Shown here: in pieces, positions 26,990 through 37,880 of the stretch
Layout of the letters: each line of letters opens with the position of its first letter
Numbering within the stretch: position 1 is the first letter of the stretch
NCBI GenBank assembly: GCA_002110465.1
Contig: NEED01000027.1
Location: forward strand, 46,323-110,322
DNA from: an unicellular cyanobacterium SU2
GTDB lineage: Bacteria; Cyanobacteriota; Cyanobacteriia; Cyanobacteriales; Microcystaceae
Direction: 5' to 3'
DNA length: 64,000 bases
Position numbers and translations under genes: made by a program
The notes under the pieces: generated by a model
What the model was told of the DNA's origin: nothing
Seen by the model: only the letters and a program-made list of their open reading frames with translations
Databases searched by the model: none

Positions 26990-27805
26990 TTAAGCAAGAA
27001 AACGAAACTTAAAAATATACCAGAGGGCTTTAACACCATCTTTCCAATTAATTTTTTTACCTTCAGCATAGGATCTTCCATAATAGGAAACGCCCGCTTC
27101 ATATAAACGCCAACGACGACGAGATCGAGCAACTTTAACTGTGAATTCTACTTCAAAACCAAAGTCATTACAAATCAATTGCATCTCATCTAAAACTTCC
27201 CGTCGGAACATTTTAGTGCAAACTTCAATATCGGTTAAAGTGGTGTTGCAAACTAAATTAATAAAGTTAGAAATAACCTTATTTCCCAAGAGATGATAAA
27301 AATACAATACCCGATGAGGTTCGCCATAAAAACGAGATCCATAGACCACATCAGCCCACCCTTCTTCAATTAGCCGCCACATCCTTGTCCAGTCTTGGGG
27401 GTCATATTCTAAGTCAGCGTCCTGAATAACGATAACTTCCCCCGTAGCAGCGTTAAACCCAGTTCGTAGGGCTGCCCCTTTGCCTTGATTATGTTTGTGG
27501 AAGATCACTTGAATTGCTAAGGCACAAGGATCAGAAATTGCCACTTCTGATCTTGGATAAGGGGTTTGGTATTCGAGTCCATTTTGAACCATTAATTGCT
27601 GATCACTACCGAGTCGAACGTTTATCCCCTGACTATTAGCCTCTCCAAAAGTTTGAACTAGCCATTCTCTGGTTCCATCAGTAGACCCATCATCAACCAG
27701 AATAATTTCTTTAGGAACCCCTGGTAGTGCCTGTGCTACTTTGGTCAAAGCACTGTCTATGGTATGAATTTCATTGTAAACAGGAATAACAATCGATAGT
27801 TTCAT
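26990..27805 (-). CDS. GT2 family glycosyltransferase (DPM1/DolP-mannose synthase-like)
   Basis: The 271-residue protein has the GT-A pattern: KLSIVIPVYNEIHTIDSAL, EIILVDDGSTDGTREWL, GKGAALRTGF, IQDADLEYDP (DXD-like metal site) and VYGSRFYGEPHR. There are no C-terminal membrane helices. Compared with typical DPM1-like enzymes it has an insertion of about 45 residues between the DDGSTD block and the HNQGKG block. It probably moves a sugar from an NDP donor onto a polyprenyl phosphate. The ATG at 27805 has GAGGAG upstream; the frame reaches a further start six codons earlier. First gene of a cluster with the methyltransferase and membrane protein downstream. Confidence 0.85.
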   Translation of the reverse strand: MKLSIVIPVYNEIHTIDSALTKVAQALPGVPKEIILVDDGSTDGTREWLVQTFGEANSQGINVRLGSDQQLMVQNGLEYQTPYPRSEVAISDPCALAIQVIFHKHNQGKGAALRTGFNAATGEVIVIQDADLEYDPQDWTRMWRLIEEGWADVVYGSRFYGEPHRVLYFYHLLGNKVISNFINLVCNTTLTDIEVCTKMFRREVLDEMQLICNDFGFEVEFTVKVARSRRRWRLYEAGVSYYGRSYAEGKKINWKDGVKALWYIFKFRFLA

Positions 27806-27928
27806 CAAAATCTCCTCAAACACCTAATAAAACTTGACCGTTAATTGATCAAGTTTTAAGGGTAGATGATAGCGCAACTCGTCACCTTTGTCATCACATT
27901 CAGGAGAAACTTATTTATTAAGCAGCAA

Positions 27929-27970
27929 AACCCCTAATTTATTCCTTTGCTTGAAAATCAATTAGGGGTT
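27929..27970 (-). terminator. Terminator of gap1
   Basis: An 11-bp perfect stem (27929-27939 with 27960-27970), 20-base loop, followed on the minus strand by TTTTGC. It starts 8 bases after the gap1 stop. Confidence 0.75.
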
Positions 27971-27978
27971 CCAATAAA

Positions 27979-29538
<1,560 letters not shown>

Positions 29539-31947
29539 ATGGTAGCCACACCCGAAAGACTTACAGTCGAACAAACGCCCCTTTCTAGCGACGAATTACA
29601 GAAAATTAATGCTTATTGGCGAGCTTGTAATTACCTTGCTGTAGGGATGATTTATTTACGAGATAACCCCTTACTCAAAGAACCTTTAAAAGAAGAACAC
29701 ATCAAAAATCGTTTATTAGGACATTGGGGATCAAGTCCTGGCTTAAGCTTCATTTATATCCATCTCAACCGACTGATTAAAAAATATGATTTAGATGTGG
29801 TTTATATGGCAGGTCCGGGTCACGGTGCGCCAGGAATACTAGGACCTGTTTATCTTGAAGGGACTTATTCTGAAACTTACCCCGATAAAAGCCAAGATGA
29901 AGAGGGGATGAAAAAGTTCTTTAAGCAGTTTTCCTTCCCAGGCGGTATCGGTAGTCATTGTACTCCAGAAACCCCTGGCTCAATTCATGAAGGAGGAGAA
30001 TTAGGCTACTGTCTCTCCCATGCTTACGGTGCGGCCTTAGATAACCCCGATCTCATTGTGACTGCTGTAGTAGGGGATGGAGAAGCAGAAACCGGCCCCT
30101 TAGCCACTGCTTGGCATTCTAACAAATTCCTTAACCCCATCCGTGATGGTGCGGTGCTGCCTACTTTACACCTCAATGGCTATAAAATTGCTAACCCTAG
30201 CATTTTGGCGCGGATTAGTCACGAAGAATTAGAATTTCTCTTTAAAGGGTATGGCTATAAACCCTACTTTGTCGAAGGGTCCGACCCCCAAGTAATGCAC
30301 CAGAAAATGGCCGCGACCTTAGAAACAGCGATCGCGGAAATTAAACAAATTCAACAAGAAGCGCGTAACAGTGGGGTGGCTAAACGTCCTATGTGGCCAA
30401 TGATTGTGTTACGCTCTCCGAAAGGATGGACAGGGCCTAAAGAAGTAGACGGCAAAAAGACTGAAGACTTCTGGCGATCGCACCAAGTCCCCTTATCAGG
30501 AATGCACAATAATGCGGCTCACCTGAAGGTTCTTGAAGACTGGATGCGGAGTTACAAACCCGAAGAACTTTTTGATGAAAACGGAACCTTAATTCCCGAA
30601 TTACAAGAACTTGCCCCCACCGGGCACCGTCGCATCAGTGCCAACCCTCACGCCAATGGAGGGTTACTCCGTAAAGACCTGGAAATGCCTGACTTCCGTA
30701 ACTATGGGGTTGAGGTAACCAAACCTGGAACAACAGAAGTGGGAAATACTGCCCTGTTAGGAAACTTCCTACGGGATGTGATGGCGAATAACATGACCAG
30801 CTTCCGTGTTTTTGGTCCTGATGAAACCGCGTCTAACCGTCTCAGTGCTATTTACGAAGCAAGTAAAAAAGTCTGGATGGCTGATATTCTCCCCGAAGAT
30901 GCCGATGGAACTGAAATTACTACCGATGGACGGGTAATGGAAATGCTGAGCGAACATACCCTACAAGGATGGTTAGAAGGCTATTTATTAACGGGTCGTC
31001 ACGGATTTTTCCACACCTATGAAGCGTTTGCTCATGTGGTTGACTCCATGTTTAACCAACACGCTAAATGGCTTGATATCTGCAAAAATGAAGTTTCTTG
31101 GCGGGCATCGATTTCTTCCCTAAATATTATGCTATCTTCCACCGTTTGGCGGCAAGATCATAACGGGTTTAGTCACCAAGATCCAGGGTATGTTGATCTT
31201 GTTACCAACAAGAGTGCAGATGTAGTTCGGGTGTATTTCCCCCCCGATGCTAACTGTTTACTGTCTGTTGGGGATCATTGTTTGCGGAGTAAGGACTACG
31301 TTAACGTTATCGTTTCCGATAAACAGAAACACCTTCAATATTTAACCATGGAGGAAGCCGTTAAACATTGTACCAAGGGGATTGGTATTTGGGATTGGGC
31401 TAGTAATGATGATTGTGGCACAGAACCTGATATGCCTGATGTTGTTATGGCCTGTTGTGGTGACGTTGCTACTAAAGAAGCTTTAGCTGCTACTGCTATT
31501 TTGCGGGAAGAATTTCCTGAGTTAAAAGTGCGGTTTATTAATGTGGTTGACTTGTTTAAATTGCAACCGGAAGAGGAACATCCTCACGGACTTTCAGCGT
31601 GGGATTTTGATAACTTGTTTACCAAAGATAAGCCCATTATTTTTAACTTCCACGGCTATCCTTGGTTAATTCATAAGTTGACCTATCGTCGCACTAATCA
31701 TGCTAACCTTCATGTTCGAGGTTACAAGGAAAAGGGTAATATTAATACTCCCCTTGAATTAGCGATGAATAATCAAATTGATCGCTTTAATTTAGTGATT
31801 GATGTCATTCACCGTGTCCCCAAATTAGGGTCAGCCGCCGCTTATGTTCATGAACGCATGAAGAATGCTATTATCGAACACCGAGCTTATGCTTACGAAA
31901 ATGGCATTGATAAGCCAGAGATTACTAACTGGAAATGGCCTTACTAA
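29539..31947 (+). CDS. xfp: Phosphoketolase (xylulose-5-phosphate/fructose-6-phosphate)
   Basis: The 802-residue protein has full phosphoketolase length and motifs: [58 protein letters not shown], and the thiamine-diphosphate-binding [24 protein letters not shown]. It splits xylulose-5-P or fructose-6-P with phosphate into acetyl-P and an aldose phosphate, giving a carbon-saving route to acetyl-CoA. It is divergent from gap1, and both belong to sugar breakdown, which fits use in the dark. A perfect hairpin follows. Confidence 0.95.
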   Translation: MVATPERLTVEQTPLSSDELQKINAYWRACNYLAVGMIYLRDNPLLKEPLKEEHIKNRLLGHWGSSPGLSFIYIHLNRLIKKYDLDVVYMAGPGHGAPGILGPVYLEGTYSETYPDKSQDEEGMKKFFKQFSFPGGIGSHCTPETPGSIHEGGELGYCLSHAYGAALDNPDLIVTAVVGDGEAETGPLATAWHSNKFLNPIRDGAVLPTLHLNGYKIANPSILARISHEELEFLFKGYGYKPYFVEGSDPQVMHQKMAATLETAIAEIKQIQQEARNSGVAKRPMWPMIVLRSPKGWTGPKEVDGKKTEDFWRSHQVPLSGMHNNAAHLKVLEDWMRSYKPEELFDENGTLIPELQELAPTGHRRISANPHANGGLLRKDLEMPDFRNYGVEVTKPGTTEVGNTALLGNFLRDVMANNMTSFRVFGPDETASNRLSAIYEASKKVWMADILPEDADGTEITTDGRVMEMLSEHTLQGWLEGYLLTGRHGFFHTYEAFAHVVDSMFNQHAKWLDICKNEVSWRASISSLNIMLSSTVWRQDHNGFSHQDPGYVDLVTNKSADVVRVYFPPDANCLLSVGDHCLRSKDYVNVIVSDKQKHLQYLTMEEAVKHCTKGIGIWDWASNDDCGTEPDMPDVVMACCGDVATKEALAATAILREEFPELKVRFINVVDLFKLQPEEEHPHGLSAWDFDNLFTKDKPIIFNFHGYPWLIHKLTYRRTNHANLHVRGYKEKGNINTPLELAMNNQIDRFNLVIDVIHRVPKLGSAAAYVHERMKNAIIEHRAYAYENGIDKPEITNWKWPY

Positions 31948-31981
31948 TGTCAGCTAATAATCATTAGGGGAATCATTTTAA

Positions 31982-32004
31982 GGGGCATAATGTTGTTATG
32001 CCCC
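31982..32004 (+). terminator. Terminator of the phosphoketolase gene
   Basis: A perfect 9-bp stem (31982-31990 with 31996-32004) has a 5-base loop, 34 bases after the xfp stop, followed by AT-rich sequence. Confidence 0.7.
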
Positions 32005-32048
32005 ACAATATTCATTCATTTTGTATTAAAATTAGGAGTTATATAATC

Positions 32049-32393
32049 ATGCAATTTGTACTAACTTGGCTGATTACTGCTATTTCACTATTGATTACAG
32101 CTTATCTTATTCCAGGAATTATCATTAAATCCTTTATTGCTGCTGCCATTGCTGCTATTGTGATGGGAATAATTAATGCTATTGTTCGACCTATTCTGAT
32201 TTTATTTACACTCCCTTTAACTTTTTTGAGTCTAGGGTTATTCTTATTTGTGGTTAATGCTATTGCTTTTTCTTTAGTAGGTTATTTTACCCCAGGATTT
32301 AGTATTAATACTTTTTGGGATGCCTTATTTGGTTCAATTATTTTGTCTCTTGTGTCTGGATTTTTAGGTCAATTGTTAGAGCCTAAAGATTAA
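32049..32393 (+). CDS. Four-helix membrane protein, phage holin superfamily IV-like
   Basis: This 114-residue protein is almost entirely hydrophobic with four membrane segments. The block IVMGIINAIVRPILILFTLPLTFLSLGLFLFVVNAIAF is characteristic of the DUF360/'mycobacterial 4-TMS phage holin' family (the E. coli YvlD type). Despite the name, most chromosomal members are not phage genes and their role is unknown. There are no phage genes nearby. The ATG at 32049 has an AGGAG 10 bases upstream; the frame is open to 31998, inside the terminator. Confidence 0.85.
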   Translation: MQFVLTWLITAISLLITAYLIPGIIIKSFIAAAIAAIVMGIINAIVRPILILFTLPLTFLSLGLFLFVVNAIAFSLVGYFTPGFSINTFWDALFGSIILSLVSGFLGQLLEPKD

Positions 32394-32786
32394 GACTCGA
32401 TTATCGAAAAATTGGGTTTTAAACCTCCCCCTTTTAGAGGGACTTTTAACGGTTGACATCAATTAACCAAATGGGAAGAGAAAACTTACGTTGAAGTTGA
32501 TCGATTCTTCCGTAGTTCTAAAACCTGTAATACTAAATTCGGTTGCCAAACCTCTCTTTTATGAAAGCAGGAAGCGGGGAGATCCGGAGCAGGGAGAGAG
32601 AAATCTATAAGTGGGTTTTGAGATGCGGATTTGGTATTATCACTACTTTTGTAAGATGGGTTTAAGAACCGAATTTGGAATTAGAGCTTTTTGTAGACAT
32701 TTGTAACGATTAATGATACAAAGTTGTGTAATGTAACTTTAAAGTAAAGTTTAAAGCTACTTGACTCAAACACTAACTCTAAATCC
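32394..32786. other. Intergenic region with an imperfect inverted repeat
   Basis: No gene is supported in these 393 bases. AAATTCGGTT at 32535-32544 is repeated inverted at 32667-32676, and GGATTTGGTATTATCA at about 32629 resembles the same ends. This could be a degenerate miniature inverted-repeat element. The last ~60 bases are the leader of the PEP-CTERM gene. Confidence 0.4.
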
Positions 32787-33698
32787 ATGCTCAAAAAATC
32801 TAATAGTATACGGTTCACCAATTTTGTAACTTTTAGTTCTGTTGTTCTTAGTTGCACAGTAGGTATTTTTGGTAATGCAACTTCTGCTTTAGCTTCTTGT
32901 GAAGATGATTTTTGTTTTTTACTGAGAGATCGCAATTCAATAGTGTACACCGAAGGTCCATCCTTGGAAGATTGGTATGTAGACGGAGTTGATCATCTGG
33001 CTAACTCATCATATTTTTATCGTATTGGCAATAACGGACGAGAAAGAAGCTTATGGACTTTAAATCTTGATTCTTTAAATGTGTCTAATTCTAATGGTCG
33101 TCGCGGACTAGATACTTTAACTGGTGTGTGGACGGATAACAGAAACAGGTTTAACATCGAAATTAAGTGGTCTTTATCAGGAGGAAGACGTGGAAGTGGA
33201 GTCTCAGCTATAAATGAACAAGTATCCATTACTAATAAACGCCGCAACCAAGACTTAAAATTTCATCTTTTTGAGTACGATGATTTCGATTTAAGTGATA
33301 CGATAGGTGATGATATTGGTGTTTTTGAAAACATAAATGTGTATCGTCAATTTGATGATGAGACAACTGTGTTAATGAGTCAAATTGCGATAGATGCGTC
33401 GAAAACCCGTTATGAAGCTAATGATTTTCCACTTATTATTGATCGTCTAGAGAATGGTTCAACTAACAATCTTCGTAATAGACCTTCTTTTGGGAAAACT
33501 CTCTCTGGTGATGTAACATCTGCATGGCAATGGACATTTAACATTGATCCTAAAGATACAGTTATAATTAGTAAGAATAAATCAATTTCATCAAGTGCTA
33601 CTCCAGTACCAGAACCACTTACTATCTTAGGTTCAGCTACGGCATTAAGCTTCGGAGCCTTCTTTAAGCGACAGTGTGCTAAAAAGAAAAAAAGCTAA
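32787..33698 (+). CDS. PEP-CTERM sorted exported protein
   Basis: 303 residues. The N terminus has a signal peptide (hydrophobic core around residues 13-32, cut probable after SALAS). The C terminus is a PEP-CTERM tag: VPEPLTILGSATALSFGAFFKRQCAKKKKS, that is PEP, a hydrophobic helix and a basic tail, recognised by an exosortase. The body (about residues 40-270) is rich in Asn, Asp and Ser and has no domain I recognise. No exosortase is in the window. The tag closely resembles that of the protein at 57322 (PEPLTILGxxTALxFGxFFK), so both probably use the same exosortase. Isolated gene upstream of an IS element. Confidence 0.85.
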   Translation: MLKKSNSIRFTNFVTFSSVVLSCTVGIFGNATSALASCEDDFCFLLRDRNSIVYTEGPSLEDWYVDGVDHLANSSYFYRIGNNGRERSLWTLNLDSLNVSNSNGRRGLDTLTGVWTDNRNRFNIEIKWSLSGGRRGSGVSAINEQVSITNKRRNQDLKFHLFEYDDFDLSDTIGDDIGVFENINVYRQFDDETTVLMSQIAIDASKTRYEANDFPLIIDRLENGSTNNLRNRPSFGKTLSGDVTSAWQWTFNIDPKDTVIISKNKSISSSATPVPEPLTILGSATALSFGAFFKRQCAKKKKS

Positions 33699-33765
33699 CT
33701 GCTTGACCCACATCAAGTACGTAGCAGGGTCTTAGACCTAGAGTCCACACTTCAAGATACAGTTT

Positions 33766-35060
33766 GACATCCTCACCGCCCTAAAAGTGCGGTGATTCCT
33801 AAATCTCACGATCTAGGTTTCTGCTTCAATGCAGTTGCCTTCCGAGACTTACTCTCTTCAGGTCTTACACTCGCTCCACAGACTGACACCGCAAGCCCTG
33901 CGGCCAAAATATTTTGAGATGCGTTAATGTCACGGTCATGTTTAGTCCCACATTCAGGGCATTCCCATTCCCTAATATCTAACGGCATTTTCTCTACAAT
34001 GTAACCACAATTTCCGCAGCGTTTACTACTAGGAAAATAGCGGTCAATCTTGACTAATTTCTTCCCATACCATTCACATTTATATTCTAGCTGGCGATTA
34101 AATTCCCCCCAACTAGCATCACTAATTGACCTAGTTAACTTATGGTTCTTGACCATATTCCTAATAGCTAAGTCTTCTATAGCAATTAAGTCGTTGTCTC
34201 GCACAAGTTTAGTGGTTAACTTGTGAAGAAAGTCGGTACGAGCATCTTTAAGTTGAGCGTGTACTTTAGCTACTTCTAGGCAAGCTTTATATCGGTTATT
34301 TGAGTCTTTGGTTTTCCGACTCAATGCCTTCTGCTTTCTTCTGAGCTTTTTGTACAAGCGGTTAAATTGTTTGGGATTAGCTACTTTATCTCCCTTACTG
34401 GTGGTGATTAAGCTAGTAATTCCTACATCAATACCTATCTTTTTCCCTGTTTTTGGTAGTGGTTTGATAATGGAGTCTTTAACTAAAATTGAGACAAACC
34501 AACGTCCTGATGGGTCAAGCTTAATTGTCACTGTAGATGGGTTACTATCTTGAGGTAAAAAGCGACTCCAGACTATATTTAGAGGCTCCTTACACTTAGC
34601 TAAAAATAGCTTGCCATCTTTCCATTTAAAAGCCGACTTGGTAAATTCTGCACTCCCTCCATTTCTCTTTTTCTTAAAGTTAGGATATTTGGCTCGTTTT
34701 GCCCAAAAGTTAGTAAAAGCTGTCTGAAGGTGTCTTAAACACTGTTGTAATGGAACACAACTAACTTCATTCAAAAAATCTAAATCCTCTTCCTTTTTCC
34801 ACTCAGTTAACAGGCTGGATGTTTGCGAGTAACCTATTCGTTTTTGTTTTTCATACCAACCTTTTGTACGTACCACTAACGCTTTGTTATACACTAAACG
34901 TACACAGCCCATTGTCCGTCGCAAGAGGTTTTCTTGCTCGGTGGTTGGGTAAAAACGGTAAAGATAGGCACGTTCTATCATACTCACACTTTAACACATC
35001 TTTTGTGATTATGTAAACTAAAACACTCAAGCCGTCCTGAAAGGACGGGGTTTCAGACCC
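33766..35060 (-). mobile_element. TnpB-only insertion element, IS200/IS605 superfamily (IS1341-like)
   Basis: The element carries one gene, tnpB, with no tnpA. At the right end (low coordinates) a hairpin has arms 33773-33779 and 33789-33795; at the left end a hairpin has arms 35032-35038 and 35042-35048. Subterminal hairpins without inverted repeats at the tips, and no target duplication, are the hallmarks of this superfamily. Exact tips are estimated. It would need a TnpA from elsewhere to move. A near-identical right end sits at 12067-12215, so the element has been active in this genome. Confidence 0.82.
33806..34981 (-). CDS. tnpB: TnpB RNA-guided endonuclease
   Basis: This 391-residue protein has an N-terminal helix-turn-helix region, a middle domain and a RuvC nuclease with all three acidic residues visible: GIDVGI (Asp), AIEDLAI (Glu) and HDRDINAS (Asp). 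The inserted zinc finger CGNCG...CPECG is intact. TnpB of this superfamily is a small RNA-guided DNA nuclease related to Cas12 ancestors; its guide (omega/re-RNA) comes from the overlapping right end. I chose the ATG at 34981 (MIERAYLYRFYPT); a GTG two codons earlier is possible. No frameshift or stop, so it should be active. Confidence 0.92.
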   Translation of the reverse strand: MIERAYLYRFYPTTEQENLLRRTMGCVRLVYNKALVVRTKGWYEKQKRIGYSQTSSLLTEWKKEEDLDFLNEVSCVPLQQCLRHLQTAFTNFWAKRAKYPNFKKKRNGGSAEFTKSAFKWKDGKLFLAKCKEPLNIVWSRFLPQDSNPSTVTIKLDPSGRWFVSILVKDSIIKPLPKTGKKIGIDVGITSLITTSKGDKVANPKQFNRLYKKLRRKQKALSRKTKDSNNRYKACLEVAKVHAQLKDARTDFLHKLTTKLVRDNDLIAIEDLAIRNMVKNHKLTRSISDASWGEFNRQLEYKCEWYGKKLVKIDRYFPSSKRCGNCGYIVEKMPLDIREWECPECGTKHDRDINASQNILAAGLAVSVCGASVRPEESKSRKATALKQKPRS

Positions 35061-35143
35061 AATTTTTCGATGAAAAGATTTGCTTATTTGAGTAGATCTT
35101 AAAATTTTAATTCTAGGGGTGAAAGGTTTTCACCCCCATTTCA

Positions 35144-35773
35144 TTACACTCTCCCAGTTTCAGTTTGTCCATAAACTTGCCAAGCTAGATCCACCAAAGC
35201 ATCCACAATAGCCACAGCCACCACCGCGCTCCCCTTGCGGCCATCAACAGTAATATGAGGGATTTGAGTATCAAAAAGTCGCTCTTTAGCCACATCTGCC
35301 CCAATAAATCCGGCGGGGGTTCCAATAACTAAAGCAGGTTTAATTTCCTCTTCTTCAATTAATTCAACTAACCCTGTCAAGGCAGTTTGAGATTGTCCAA
35401 TGACGAAGATAGCTTCAGGATAGCGTTTAGCGAGGGTTTGAATTCCCCATGCTGCTTGGGTTTTCGATTTTTGGGGGCGGGTGATGGTTTGGGTACTGCA
35501 ATAAACCGGATTGGCAAAGCTTAATTGTAGATTAGGCACAATGCCCACTTGTACCATGGGAACATCAACCACAATGGTGCTGCGGGCGGCTAAGGCGGCT
35601 GCTCCCGACGATAATGAGTGTTCAGAGAAGCGGATTAACGAAAAATAGTCAAAATCAGCCGTTTGATAAATTACCCGACGGATAATTTCATATTCGGCTG
35701 GAGAACATGGATAATCAGAGATTTCATGATCAATTAGGGTCAGACTCTGAACATCAGTTAAATGCCATTCCAT
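35144..35773 (-). CDS. cobH: Precorrin-8X methylmutase
   Basis: CobH/CbiC moves the C-11 methyl to C-12 in corrin synthesis for vitamin B12 or pseudo-B12. The 209-residue protein has the family blocks EIIRRVIYQTADFDY, FSEHSLSSGAAALAA with the catalytic His, VDVPMVQVGI, and VIGTPAGFIGA. It lies 16 bases downstream of the TPM-domain gene on the same strand, so both may be co-transcribed. The IS element ends less than 90 bases beyond its stop. Confidence 0.92.
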   Translation of the reverse strand: MEWHLTDVQSLTLIDHEISDYPCSPAEYEIIRRVIYQTADFDYFSLIRFSEHSLSSGAAALAARSTIVVDVPMVQVGIVPNLQLSFANPVYCSTQTITRPQKSKTQAAWGIQTLAKRYPEAIFVIGQSQTALTGLVELIEEEEIKPALVIGTPAGFIGADVAKERLFDTQIPHITVDGRKGSAVVAVAIVDALVDLAWQVYGQTETGRV

Positions 35774-35789
35774 AATTTAGCCAGGGGAT

Positions 35790-36602
35790 TTAAGTTTCAG
35801 TATTAGAAGGAGTTGGTTGGCTGAGCATCGGAGAGAGATAAGCGACCAATATCCCTAAGAAAAATCCCATCACATTACGAAACAACGGTAACCAATCAGA
35901 GGTACGGGTTACAACTGGTCCAATCCCAAAGGCGATGAATAAAATACCCCACAAAGGAGAAATAATCAAAACCCATTGCCACGCAAAAGCTTGATCTTTT
36001 TTACGCGGAATTCCGGCAAATCCAAACACTAGACCACCGACGATAGAAGTGACTAGGGTTAAAATCCATTGTTCCCGTGGTAGACCAGGGACAACGGCAC
36101 ATCCTCCCTGGACAAGACAACCTTTGACTGTATCTAAAGCATCAACAATTGCCTTATTTTCTCCATTATCTCGAATATAGTAGAGATTTCCAAAACGTGC
36201 TTGTAGCTCAATCCAAAAGGTTCGGGGTAACAGATTATAAACAGCGTCCCCAATACTAAAGGCTAAAAGATTACCGCCACGAGAATCGGCCACTAATAAA
36301 ATACTTTGATCATCAAGCCCCCAGAAATTGATGACAGCCCGGCCAGGAGAACGATCATATTGAGTTAACACTCTCAGTTTCCAGCCGGTGTCTTCTTCAA
36401 AATCGGCAATTTCTTCAATTAGAGATGATTCTTGAGATTCCGGGAAAAAATCTGCTAAGTCCACTACTGGGGTTGTGGCATCGGGGAGAAGTTCTGGGTT
36501 GTTGACAGCCCAGGCAGGGTCAGGACAGAAGATGAAGCTTCCTATGCTGAACACACAGATCATCAGACCCATCAGGAGATACTTGAGATAACGTTTTTCC
36601 AT
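35790..36602 (-). CDS. TPM-domain membrane protein (Psb32-like)
   Basis: 270 residues. There is a signal/anchor at the N terminus (LKYLLMGLMICVFSIGSFIF), then a TPM fold (VVDLADFFPESQESSLIEEIADFEEDTGWKLRVLTQYDRSPG..., about residues 45-165) and three hydrophobic segments at the C terminus. Related TPM proteins (Psb32 in cyanobacteria, TLP18.3 in plants) help repair photosystem II in the thylakoid lumen and may have acid-phosphatase activity; this protein is assumed similar. The ATG at 36602 is chosen (MEKRYLKYLL); the frame extends to 36650. Upstream of cobH. Confidence 0.78.
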   Translation of the reverse strand: MEKRYLKYLLMGLMICVFSIGSFIFCPDPAWAVNNPELLPDATTPVVDLADFFPESQESSLIEEIADFEEDTGWKLRVLTQYDRSPGRAVINFWGLDDQSILLVADSRGGNLLAFSIGDAVYNLLPRTFWIELQARFGNLYYIRDNGENKAIVDALDTVKGCLVQGGCAVVPGLPREQWILTLVTSIVGGLVFGFAGIPRKKDQAFAWQWVLIISPLWGILFIAFGIGPVVTRTSDWLPLFRNVMGFFLGILVAYLSPMLSQPTPSNTET

Positions 36603-36786
36603 CGGTAATTTTTCTGGAATGTTATTAAACAATATTATATTTCTTAACACTTGTTTACTTTATCTTAAGATATCGATTTTTAAGATATCGAGCAACTTCT
36701 GTAACAAGGATGATGATTCTCAAAAATTATCCAAAAGAATTGTATTAATCTGAGCTTAATTAGGCTCTAAGTAAACAAATCAAGGA

Positions 36787-36817
36787 AAAGACCTAGATTC
36801 AGGTGAACTAGGTCTTT
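36787..36817 (-). terminator. Terminator of the YtxH/DUF948 pair
   Basis: A perfect 10-bp stem (36787-36796 with 36808-36817), 11-base loop, followed on the minus strand by TTTT. It begins 4 bases after the stop codon of the DUF948-type gene. Confidence 0.8.
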
Positions 36818-36820
36818 AGA

Positions 36821-37240
36821 TCATCCTCTTGACTTTTCATTTGTCATTTTTTCGATAGCTAGTCTTTTTCGCGCTGGATAACGCTGCCACTTCTCCCAAG
36901 CTACTTTTATCCCAACAGCAACTCGACGGGTTCCCTTTTGAAGCAGATTTACTTGTTTTTGGGTGGTACTTAAGGTTTTATCCACTTGTTTGACTACCTC
37001 AGAAGCACTTTTTACTCCATCATTGAGATCTTCTGTTAATTCAGTAATTTCTAACCCTGTCAGACGAATAGATTCGAGGGTAGGGGGAAATTCTCGATTG
37101 AGAGTATCACAGAGTCTTTCCACACTGCGAGCCGCCCTGACTAATTCTGTACAAGCGGGTATGGCTACGATTAATACTGCCGTCAAACTGACAGCTACCA
37201 AGAGCAAAGAAAGTCCAAGCCAAAAAAGGGGATCACTCAC
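36821..37240 (-). CDS. DUF948-like small membrane protein
   Basis: 139 residues with one N-terminal membrane helix (LFWLGLSLLLVAVSLTAVLIVAIPA) and a long helical soluble part (ELVRAARSVERLCDTLNREFPPTLESIRLTGLEITELTEDL...). The layout matches DUF948 proteins, membrane-bound coiled-coil proteins of unknown role. The start is a GTG at 37240, two bases after the stop of the YtxH gene, so the pair is translationally coupled. A basic tail (RYPARKRLAIEKM) follows. Ends at a strong terminator. Confidence 0.75.
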   Translation of the reverse strand: MSDPLFWLGLSLLLVAVSLTAVLIVAIPACTELVRAARSVERLCDTLNREFPPTLESIRLTGLEITELTEDLNDGVKSASEVVKQVDKTLSTTQKQVNLLQKGTRRVAVGIKVAWEKWQRYPARKRLAIEKMTNEKSRG

Positions 37241-37242
37241 GC

Positions 37243-37602
37243 TTAGTTACCTGAAGAGGGTTTGGCAGAGGATGCAGAATTCATGGTCGTCTGTGACGAA
37301 GAAGTTTGAGAGATCTCAAAATCTCCTTGACTGGCTTCGAGTCCGGCAGCGATCGCTTCTTTGAGTCGGGTTAGGGTATCATTCCAGTTCTCGATGGCCG
37401 ATTCTGATAAACGATCAGCTTGTAACTGCACTGTCGTCGATAGATCTTCGGCCATTTCTGGCAACGCATCGGCTGATTTTTTGAGAATACGTCTTGTCTC
37501 TGTACCTGATCGCGGGGCTATTAAAATTCCTGTCACTGTTCCTAGTACGCCACCGATGACCATTCCGGCTACAAAGATACCACTATTATTTCTGTTAGAC
37601 AT
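37243..37602 (-). CDS. YtxH-family small membrane protein
   Basis: 119 residues. The N terminus has a Gly-rich membrane helix (GIFVAGMVIGGVLGTVTGILIAPRSGTETRRILKKS), the YtxH signature, followed by an amphipathic helical region and a Ser/Thr-rich tail. YtxH proteins are associated with general stress or envelope function; the exact role is unknown. The ATG at 37602 (MSNRNNSG) is chosen over an earlier start, and has GGGAG about 11 bases upstream. First gene of a two-gene unit with the DUF948-like protein. Confidence 0.78.
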   Translation of the reverse strand: MSNRNNSGIFVAGMVIGGVLGTVTGILIAPRSGTETRRILKKSADALPEMAEDLSTTVQLQADRLSESAIENWNDTLTRLKEAIAAGLEASQGDFEISQTSSSQTTMNSASSAKPSSGN

Positions 37603-37880
37603 TCTATATATCTCTCCCGATAACACTTAATTTTAGGCAGAAAGTACCGAATGGATGCGAGTAAATATTTGCTAATTTATCATTAGGCTATGAAACTTTT
37701 TCATTAGATTAAGGGTCAATCTTGGATCTTGTTTGGCTGCTTCCTATCTTGACAAGTCAGTATTTTAACTAAATGTAAGATTTCAGGAATTCTAATTTTA
37801 TTCTAAAGTCAAACCCTAGGGTTCGTTGAGGAATGTCATAATACTGCCAGTAATGGTTAACATCGGGAGATGAGATATTA

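Noticed and set aside
31998..32393. Prophage based on the 'holin' family match
   Set aside because: The gene is a common chromosomal four-helix membrane protein; no phage structural, lysis or integrase genes are nearby.
32681..32950. 89-codon minus-strand open frame before the PEP-CTERM gene
   Set aside because: It covers the leader and start of a convincing gene on the other strand and has no family features.
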